5,225 nucleotides of DNA from Thioalkalivibrio sp. (GTDB taxonomy: Bacteria > Pseudomonadota > Gammaproteobacteria > Ectothiorhodospirales > Ectothiorhodospiraceae). Positions 1 to 5,225 of this stretch are shown piece after piece (the first letter of the stretch is position 1; each line of letters starts with the position of its first letter). The stretch covers positions 1 through 5,225 of the forward strand of contig JAGTVE010000148.1 of NCBI GenBank assembly GCA_018224485.1, given 5' to 3'. Made by a program: the position numbers and the translations under genes. The notes below the pieces were generated by a model. It worked only from the letters and a program-made list of their open reading frames with translations, did not search any database and had not been told where the DNA came from.

Positions 1-491
1 ACCTGGAGACCCTGCCCCGGCATCGGGTACCGCAGTTTCGCCGCAGCATCGGCCTGATCTTCCAGGATCACCGCCTGCTGTTCGACCGCTCGGTGCAGGC
101 CAACGTCGCGCTGCCGCTGGAGATCCTCGGTTACCGGCGCACGGAGGCGCGCAAGCGGGTGCGGGCAGCGCTGGACAAGGTCGGTCTGCTGCAGAAGGAG
201 AATGCCCAGCCACAGACCCTGTCCGCCGGCGAGCAGCAGCGGGTGGGCATCGCCCGCGCGATCGTGCACCGCCCGGCACTGCTGCTGGCGGACGAGCCGA
301 CCGGCAATCTCGACCCGGAACTGTCGCGCGAGATCATCCAGCTGTTTCTCGATTTCAACCGGGTCGGCATGACGGCACTGATCGCGAGTCACAACCTCGG
401 GCTGATCTCCGCACTCGGCAGACCGGTGCTGCACCTGGAGAACGGCAGTCTGGAGGCACGCCACGTGACCGAGCCCCGGAGCGGCGGATGA
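1..491 (+). CDS. ftsE: FtsE, ATP-binding subunit of the FtsEX division complex (5' end missing)
   Basis: ABC-type ATPase that partners FtsX at the cytoplasmic face of the division septum. ATP cycling drives conformational signals that activate periplasmic peptidoglycan hydrolases. The reading frame enters at base 3 and is open from the window edge, giving 162 residues; the family is about 220, so roughly 60 N-terminal residues including Walker A lie outside. Visible in partial numbering: Q-loop IFQDH (Q21), signature LSAGEQQR (73-80), Walker B LLLADE (93-98) followed by the D-loop in PTGNLD, and the switch histidine in ASHN (H130). The stretch ADEPTGNLD and the FNRVG segment match FtsE closely rather than the related LolD or MacB ATPases. 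The signature has Ala where most FtsE proteins have the first Gly (LSGGE). The ATG at 93 seems too far downstream to be the true start, because homology continues upstream of it. The stop overlaps the ftsX start by four bases (ATGA), indicating translational coupling. Confidence 0.97.
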   Translation, partial: LETLPRHRVPQFRRSIGLIFQDHRLLFDRSVQANVALPLEILGYRRTEARKRVRAALDKVGLLQKENAQPQTLSAGEQQRVGIARAIVHRPALLLADEPTGNLDPELSREIIQLFLDFNRVGMTALIASHNLGLISALGRPVLHLENGSLEARHVTEPRSGG

Positions 492-1411
492 AGGATGGGG
501 GTGACCGCGCCGGGTGCCTGGAGGCCTGGCTCTACAACCACGCGGAGGCCGCCCGCCGAAGCCTTTGGCGGCGCGCCCGCGCCCCCGGCCAGACGCTGAT
601 CCTGGTCGCAGTGCTGGGGTTCATCCTCGCGCTGCCCGCCTATCTATGGCTATTGCTGGACAATGCCCGGGCACTCTCCGCGGACGTGGACCACGAACCG
701 CGGATCGCGCTGTACCTCGACCTGGACGGGGATCAGACGCTGAGCGCGGTGGCAGCGCGGATCGGCGCGTTGCCCGGCGTCGCGGAGGTCGCCGCGATCG
801 GAGCCGACGAGGCACTGACCGCCTACCGCGCAAGCCTGCCCGATCCCGGGCTCCTGGACTGGCTCGAGGAGAATCCGCTGCCGGCCATCATCGAGGTGCT
901 GCCGCGGGAACGCAGCCCGGAGGCCCTGACGGCAATGGAGCGGCAGCTTGCGGCCCTGCTCCCCGAGGCCACCGTGGTCAGCGACCACGAGTGGGTGCGC
1001 CAGCTGGCGGCCCTGCACGGGGCCGGCCTGCGCGTACTCGTGGTCATCTCCGCGCTGCTCGCAATCGGGGTGACGCTGATCCTGGCAGTGGCATCCGCGG
1101 CGGAGCTCCGGGAGCGGCACGAGGAGATCGCGATCTCGCGCATCACCGGCGCCACCGACCGCTTCCTGCGTCGACCGTCGCTGTACGCGGGAATGCTGCT
1201 CGGGCTGGGCGGCGGGCTGTCCAGCCTCATCCTGCTGGGAATCGGGGTGGTCCTGACCCGGCCTCCGATCGAGGAGGCCGCAATGGTCTTCGGGGTACCG
1301 TTCACCTTCGCCGGTCCGCAGGCCCGCATCGGGTTGATGCTCCTCGCCACGGGAATGCTGCTGGGCTGGACGGGAGCCCGGCTGGGCAGCGCCGCCGCCC
1401 TGCGGGACTGA
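488..1411 (+). CDS. ftsX: FtsX, membrane subunit of the FtsEX division complex
   Basis: Integral inner-membrane partner of FtsE, 307 residues. The topology visible is typical of FtsX: a basic cytoplasmic N-terminus (about 1-34), TM1 (36-58), a periplasmic domain (about 60-178) that in the family contacts hydrolase activators, then TM2 (180-203), TM3 (232-256) and TM4 (279-300). The cytoplasmic loop after TM2 carries EIAISRITGATDRFLRRP (213-230), which resembles the conserved loop of FtsX that couples to the ATPase. The protein is shorter than the E. coli one (about 350 residues), mainly because the N-terminal cytoplasmic arm is shorter. The start is supported by GGAG at 478-481, six bases before the ATG, and by the ATGA overlap with ftsE. 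No terminator with a T-tract follows, so transcription could run on into rpoH 106 bases downstream. Confidence 0.96.
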   Translation: MKDGGDRAGCLEAWLYNHAEAARRSLWRRARAPGQTLILVAVLGFILALPAYLWLLLDNARALSADVDHEPRIALYLDLDGDQTLSAVAARIGALPGVAEVAAIGADEALTAYRASLPDPGLLDWLEENPLPAIIEVLPRERSPEALTAMERQLAALLPEATVVSDHEWVRQLAALHGAGLRVLVVISALLAIGVTLILAVASAAELRERHEEIAISRITGATDRFLRRPSLYAGMLLGLGGGLSSLILLGIGVVLTRPPIEEAAMVFGVPFTFAGPQARIGLMLLATGMLLGWTGARLGSAAALRD

Positions 1412-1445
1412 ACCTCGCGGGCCCACGCGGCGGCAGATCTTTGAC

Positions 1446-1473
1446 GGAACACGTGCGCCATTTAGCACTCTAA
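1446..1473 (+). promoter_or_regulatory. Candidate sigma-E-type promoter for rpoH
   Basis: GGAACAC at 1446-1452 matches five of seven positions of the sigma-E -35 element GGAACTT, including the AAC core. TCTAA at 1469-1473 fits the -10 element TCTRA. The 16-base spacer is the standard one. Transcription would start near 1479-1481. E. coli rpoH is known to have a sigma-E-dependent promoter, so the placement makes sense. The two mismatches in the -35 keep this at candidate level. Confidence 0.45.
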
Positions 1474-1488
1474 GCCCCAGACTGCTAG
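1462..1488. promoter_or_regulatory. CIRCE-like inverted repeat, probable HrcA operator
   Basis: The left arm TTAGCACTC (1462-1470) is identical to the CIRCE consensus TTAGCACTC-N9-GAGTGCTAA. After exactly nine bases (1471-1479), the right arm GACTGCTAG (1480-1488) matches seven of nine. CIRCE is the binding site of the heat-shock repressor HrcA, whose activity depends on the GroE chaperonin. The dyad covers the -10 of the candidate sigma-E promoter and both elements of the housekeeping-type promoter, the geometry expected for a repressor site. CIRCE normally sits before groESL or hrcA-grpE-dnaK; here it precedes rpoH. HrcA itself is not in the window, so its presence in this genome is assumed. 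Confidence 0.7.
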
Positions 1489-1491
1489 AAT
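1462..1491 (+). promoter_or_regulatory. Candidate housekeeping promoter with extended -10 for rpoH
   Basis: TAGAAT at 1486-1491 matches five of six bases of TATAAT and is preceded by TGC at 1483-1485, an extended -10 (TGN). TTAGCA at 1462-1467 matches four of six bases of TTGACA with an 18-base spacer. Transcription would begin near 1497-1498, about 20 bases before the rpoH start codon. The -35 lies in the left arm of the CIRCE-like repeat and the -10 overlaps its right arm. Confidence 0.6.
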
Positions 1492-1504
1492 TCGGGAGTT
1501 TTTC

Positions 1505-1511
1505 AAGGGGG
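1505..1511 (+). promoter_or_regulatory. Ribosome binding site of rpoH
   Basis: AAGGGGG ends six bases before the ATG at 1518. This fixes that ATG as the start in preference to the in-frame ATG eleven codons further on, which has no comparable site. In a transcript starting near 1497 the site would sit in a leader of only about 20 bases. Confidence 0.75.
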
Positions 1512-1517
1512 ACAACC

Positions 1518-2381
<864 letters not shown>

Positions 2382-2386
2382 AGCGC

Positions 2387-2416
2387 GGCGGACGGCCGCC
2401 CGCAGGCTGACTGCGG
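2387..2416. repeat. GC-rich inverted repeats just after rpoH
   Basis: Two short dyads follow the rpoH stop: GGCGG-ACGG-CCGCC (2387-2400) and CCGCAG-GCTGA-CTGCGG (2400-2416). Both have perfect stems of five and six base pairs. They share base 2400, so they could alternate or sit side by side. No T-run follows, so this is not a classical intrinsic terminator. It could pause polymerase or protect the rpoH transcript 3' end. Confidence 0.35.
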
Positions 2417-2454
2417 ACGTTCCCCTGGCGCCCCTTCGACGGCACGAACGGCAT

Positions 2455-2494
2455 AGCTGATGAGCGAACCCGGGCGACAGGATCCGGGTCAGCT
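2455..2494. repeat. Nested inverted repeat between convergent genes, possible terminator
   Basis: An inner stem ACCCGG/CCGGGT (2468-2473 with 2484-2489) closes a ten-base loop. Directly outside it AGCTG pairs with CAGCT (2455-2459 with 2490-2494), leaving an eight-base bulge on one side only. It lies eight bases past the stop of the small minus-strand gene and about 75 bases past the rpoH stop, where two convergent transcripts meet. Neither strand shows a T-tract after it. A role in two-way termination is inferred from position only. The rest of 2382-2502 shows no gene. Confidence 0.35.
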
Positions 2495-2502
2495 CTGGCC
2501 CA

Positions 2503-2622
2503 CTAGCCGGTGAACAGGATCACCGAGAAGAAGCTGAGCCACGACATGAGGATCAGGATGATGATCAGCGTCAGGGGGAGATTCTCGAAGGTGAACCAGT
2601 CGCGCATCGTCAGCGATTCCAT
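2503..2622 (-). CDS. Small single-pass membrane protein, 39 residues, function unknown
   Basis: I do not recognise this protein. It begins MESLTMRDWFTFENLPLTL and ends WLSFFSVILFTG. A short amphipathic N-terminus of about 13 residues precedes one hydrophobic helix (about 15-37) containing LIIILILMSWL, so a single-pass inner-membrane protein is likely. Coding evidence: 37 of the 39 sense codons end in G or C, as expected for a real gene here. The frame is open upstream without another ATG, but the codons immediately before this one include ATA, AGA and TTA, unlike the genes around. That favours the ATG at 2622. No good ribosome binding site precedes it, nor the alternative ATG five codons later. 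It lies 77 bases after ccoS on the same strand, which suggests a link with cbb3 oxidase, whose known partners include tiny one-helix proteins such as CcoQ and CcoM. That link is inference. Confidence 0.6.
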   Translation of the reverse strand: MESLTMRDWFTFENLPLTLIIILILMSWLSFFSVILFTG

Positions 2623-2699
2623 CAGTAATCTGTGGCGGAAGGGTATGACGAAGTACGCCGGGACGCAACACGGGCGCACGGACAGGTGCGGGTCTCCGC

Positions 2700-2927
2700 T
2701 CAGCGCCGCTCGTCGTCGCGCGGGGGCTCCGCCTCTTCGTCACTGCCCTCCGGGCGGCGCGCGTCCTCGTTGCCGGGGATCAGCGGATCGTCGTCATCCA
2801 TCAGGATGCGGTAGGCCGGCCCTTCCATGTCCTCGTACTGGCCGGAACGGATGGCCCAGAACAGGGCGCCCCCGATGATGACCACCAGCATCAGGGCTAT
2901 CGGGATCAGCATGTACAGCACTTCCAT
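2700..2927 (-). CDS. ccoS: CcoS, cbb3-type cytochrome oxidase maturation protein
   Basis: Small membrane protein needed for assembly of active cbb3-type cytochrome c oxidase; it is linked in the family to cofactor insertion into the catalytic subunit. It has 75 residues. The N-terminus MEVLYMLIPIALMLVVIIGG forms one membrane helix (about 5-26) and is followed by the family signature FWAIRSGQYEDMEGPAYRIL and DDDDP (23-48). The C-terminal tail (49-75) is rich in Asp, Glu, Arg and Pro and makes the protein longer than the usual 50-60 residues. The start matches the family N-terminus (xxLYxMIPxAL), although no clear Shine-Dalgarno precedes the ATG. It follows ccoI after a 60-base gap, the standard ccoI-ccoS order. 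Confidence 0.95.
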   Translation of the reverse strand: MEVLYMLIPIALMLVVIIGGALFWAIRSGQYEDMEGPAYRILMDDDDPLIPGNEDARRPEGSDEEAEPPRDDERR

Positions 2928-2987
2928 GGGTCTAGTGTAGCAGGCCGCTCACCCGGGTTTGCGGCAATCCGAACGAGGTGGGGTCCC

Positions 2988-5225
2988 TCAGCCCTCGCCG
3001 GCCGGCCGGATCACGTTGGCCGCGAGCGGCCGACGCGTGTCCGTCTCCGGCAGCAGGTCCTCCACGCTCCGTCGCAGCCTCAGCGCGTTGCCGACCACGA
3101 TCAGCGAACTCAGCGACATCCCCAGCGCGGCCAGCCATGGTGTCAGGAGGCCGGTCGCGGCCACCGGCAGCGCGATGCCGTTGTAGCCGATGGCCCAGAC
3201 GATGTTCTGGCGCACGATGCGCAGTGTCTCGCGTGCCTGCCGGATGGCGGCCGGGATCGCCTCCAGATGATCGGACATCAGCACCAGGTCCGCCTGGGTC
3301 TGGGCGATCCGGGTACCGCTGCCCATCGCCAGCGACACGTCCGCACCCGCGAGCACAGGGGCATCGTTGATGCCCTCGCCGGCCATCAGCACGATCTCGC
3401 CTCGTTCCTGGCGCCCGCGCACGTACGCGACCTTATCCTCGGGCGTCATGCCCCCGTGCGCCTCGGCAATCCCGGCATTCGCGGCGAAGGCCGCGGCCGC
3501 CTCGGGCCGGTCGCCGGACAGCAGCACGACCTCGACACCCAGTTCCGTCAGTTCGGCCACCGTCTCGCGCACGCGCGGGCGCGGCTGGTCGGCAAACCAG
3601 AACACGCCGAGCACCTCGCCGGCACGCGCCAGCCAGACCGCCGTTGCCTCCGAGTGCGTCCCGGGCGGCTGGACCCCGTCCGGAATCCGTTCCAGGCCAA
3701 CGAAGCCCGGCGCGCCCACGCGGACCTCCGCGCCGTCCAGCAGCGCGGACAGCCCCCGGCCCGGTACATTCCGGACTCGTTCCAGCGCCGGGGCGGTCAC
3801 CGCCCCGGCGGCCTCCACCAATGCCTTCGCCAGCGGATGCTCCGAGTGGCGTTCCAGCGCGGCCGCCATCGCCAGCAATTCACGCTCCTCCATGCCCGAC
3901 ACCAGTGCCTGGGTGGCCACCCACTGCGGACGGCCGATGGTCAGCGTCCCGGTCTTGTCGAAGCACACCACCCGCGCCCGCGCGAGGTCCTCCACCGCCT
4001 GCCCCCGGGTGAGCAGCAGGCCGATGCTCGAAAGCACGCCGGTGGTGGTGGTGATTGCCACCGGCGTCGCCAGCGCCAGTGCGCAGGGGCAGGTGGCCAC
4101 CAGCATCGCGACCACCACCCAGAAGGCGCGGTCGGGCGCGATCCACAGGTACCAGACCAGGCCGACCAGTGCGGTCATCACCAGCACCGCGGCGGTGAAG
4201 TGCCCGGTGCCCCTCTCCGCCATGCGCGCCAGGCGGGGCTTTTCGGTCTGTGCGCGGTCGAGCAGGCGCTGGATCGCGGCGAGCGTGGTCTCCGCACCGA
4301 CCCGCGTCACCCGCACCACCAGCGGACTGTCGACGTTCACCGTGCCGCCGGTGACCGCCTCGCCGACCCGGCGCAGGCAGGGTTCCGGTTCGCCGGTGAG
4401 CAACGCCTGGTTCACCGTGGATTCGCCGTCGTCGACCAGCCCGTCGGCCGGCAGCGGCTCGCCCGGACGCACCCGGACCCGGTCGCCGGGCGCCAGCTCC
4501 GCCACCGGAACCTGCTCGTCGCTGCCGTCGGCGGCGACCCGGGTGGCCACCGCGGGGATGAGGCGATCCAGCCGGTCGATCGCCTGGCTGGAGCGCTGGC
4601 GCGCCATCAGTTCGAGGTAGCGGCTGGTCAGCAGAAAGAAGACGAACATCGCCACCGACTCGAAATAGACGTGCTCGCCGGTCCCCAGGATCACCGACCA
4701 GAGGCTGGCGAAATAGGTGCCGAGGATCGCTAGGCTCACCGGCACGTCCATGCCCGGCCTTCCGTGCAGGACGTCGCGCCAGGCGCTCCGAAAGAACGGC
4801 ACCGCGGAATAGAAGACCACCGGGGTCGTCAGTCCCGCGGCGACCCAGCGCATGAACTGCAGCAGATCGGCATGGCTCTCGTCGGAGTGGCCGAGCCACA
4901 GGGCCACCGCAAGCATCATCACCTGCATCATCCCCAGGCCGGCGACGGCGAGCCGGCGCAGCGCCACGTGGCGCTCGCGCTGAAAGGCCTTGTCCCGCGT
5001 GCCGGGGTCGTAGGGATGGGCCCGATAGCCGATATTCCGGATCGCCTGCAGGATGTCCGACAGCGCGATGCGTTCGGGATCCCAGCGCACCCGTGCCCGG
5101 TGCGTGGAGTAGTTCACCGAGAAGTCGGTCACGCCGGACAGCGTGCGCACGTGCCGCTCGTTCAGCCACACGCAGGCCGCGCAGGTGATGCCCTCGAGGA
5201 TCAGCGAGGCCTCGCGCAGCAGGCG
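2988..5225 (-). CDS. ccoI: CcoI/FixI, copper-exporting P1B-type ATPase for cbb3 oxidase assembly (5' end missing)
   Basis: Heavy-metal P-type ATPase that moves copper out of the cytoplasm to supply the CuB site of cbb3 oxidase. The frame is open to the right window edge: 745 residues are visible, and about 80 N-terminal residues are probably missing. The GTG at 5171 is not the start, because the frame continues upstream through the metal-binding motif GITCAACVWL. In partial numbering: heavy-metal-associated domain with CxxC (C15, C18); eight predicted membrane helices (about 87-112, 122-142, 160-181, 185-204, 343-363, 368-390, 673-694, 698-716); TGE of the actuator domain (277-279); copper-site CPC (379-381); phosphorylation motif DKTGT (D423); nucleotide-binding SEHP (H463, P464); SGDRP (570-574); YN (681-682) and MSLSS (703-707) in the last helices. 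The GMMQVMML stretch in the first helix is typical of CcoI. The hinge motif reads GEGIND (616-621) instead of GDGxND. ccoS follows; the oxidase structural genes would lie beyond the right edge. Confidence 0.97.
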   Translation of the reverse strand, partial: RLLREASLILEGITCAACVWLNERHVRTLSGVTDFSVNYSTHRARVRWDPERIALSDILQAIRNIGYRAHPYDPGTRDKAFQRERHVALRRLAVAGLGMMQVMMLAVALWLGHSDESHADLLQFMRWVAAGLTTPVVFYSAVPFFRSAWRDVLHGRPGMDVPVSLAILGTYFASLWSVILGTGEHVYFESVAMFVFFLLTSRYLELMARQRSSQAIDRLDRLIPAVATRVAADGSDEQVPVAELAPGDRVRVRPGEPLPADGLVDDGESTVNQALLTGEPEPCLRRVGEAVTGGTVNVDSPLVVRVTRVGAETTLAAIQRLLDRAQTEKPRLARMAERGTGHFTAAVLVMTALVGLVWYLWIAPDRAFWVVVAMLVATCPCALALATPVAITTTTGVLSSIGLLLTRGQAVEDLARARVVCFDKTGTLTIGRPQWVATQALVSGMEERELLAMAAALERHSEHPLAKALVEAAGAVTAPALERVRNVPGRGLSALLDGAEVRVGAPGFVGLERIPDGVQPPGTHSEATAVWLARAGEVLGVFWFADQPRPRVRETVAELTELGVEVVLLSGDRPEAAAAFAANAGIAEAHGGMTPEDKVAYVRGRQERGEIVLMAGEGINDAPVLAGADVSLAMGSGTRIAQTQADLVLMSDHLEAIPAAIRQARETLRIVRQNIVWAIGYNGIALPVAATGLLTPWLAALGMSLSSLIVVGNALRLRRSVEDLLPETDTRRPLAANVIRPAGEG

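Noticed and set aside
1441..1446. TTGACG as a -35 element
   Set aside because: No convincing -10 lies 16-18 bases downstream (the best is TAGCAC, three of six). The elements further downstream fit better.
514..1473. Second plus-strand open frame over ftsX
   Set aside because: It is a frame-shifted shadow of ftsX with Arg, Gly and Pro-rich composition and no membrane segments, while ftsX itself shows clear topology and motifs.
2457..2471. CTGATGAG followed by CGAA, resembling the hammerhead ribozyme core
   Set aside because: There is no stem II between the two core blocks, the A-rich part is incomplete, and stems I and III with a cleavage site are not visible. The match is most likely chance.
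2489..2743. Minus-strand open frame of 84 codons overlapping the ccoS end
   Set aside because: It overlaps both ccoS and the 39-codon gene in another frame, has no hydrophobic or family pattern, and appears to be a shadow.
2928..2945. TGCTACACT on the minus strand just before ccoS, resembling an extended -10
   Set aside because: No -35 at a suitable distance, and a start there would fall on the ccoS ATG and leave no leader. ccoI and ccoS are only 60 bases apart and are better explained as one transcript.
3267..4733. Long plus-strand open frame of 488 codons
   Set aside because: It lies entirely antisense to ccoI, whose motifs are intact. The translation is rich in Arg, His, Gly and Gln without family features, as expected of a shadow in high-GC DNA.

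Overview
This window reads as high-GC DNA from the chromosome of a gammaproteobacterium. The ftsE-ftsX-rpoH gene order is typical of that class. A cbb3 cytochrome oxidase maturation cluster (ccoI-ccoS) lies opposite it and points to a microaerobic or respiratory lifestyle. An affiliation with the Ectothiorhodospiraceae or a similar group is only a guess from GC content and gene neighbourhood.

Layout: positions 1-1411 (+) hold the 3' two-thirds of ftsE and a complete ftsX, translationally coupled by an ATGA overlap. Positions 1412-1517 are a short intergenic region packed with control signals. They include a sigma-E-like promoter, an extended -10 promoter of the housekeeping type, and a CIRCE-like inverted repeat (16 of 18 arm positions, exact 9-base spacer) laid over both. 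Positions 1518-2381 (+) encode RpoH (sigma-32). Positions 2382-2502 hold no gene but contain GC-rich inverted repeats where two convergent transcription units meet. On the minus strand, read right to left, are ccoI (2988 to beyond the right edge, 5' end missing), ccoS (2700-2927), and an unrecognised 39-codon single-pass membrane protein gene (2503-2622) with strong third-position GC bias.

How the genes work together: FtsE and FtsX form the ATP-driven membrane complex that links the divisome to peptidoglycan hydrolase activation. RpoH is the heat-shock sigma factor. Its promoter region suggests it is wired both to envelope stress (sigma-E) and to the HrcA repressor, which reports GroE availability. 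CcoI exports copper across the membrane for assembly of cbb3 oxidase, and CcoS is a small maturation factor of the same enzyme. The 39-aa protein follows them on the same strand and may belong to the same unit.

Most worth a second look: the CIRCE-like operator at rpoH, the small membrane protein after ccoS, and a GEGIND motif in CcoI where GDGxND is expected.
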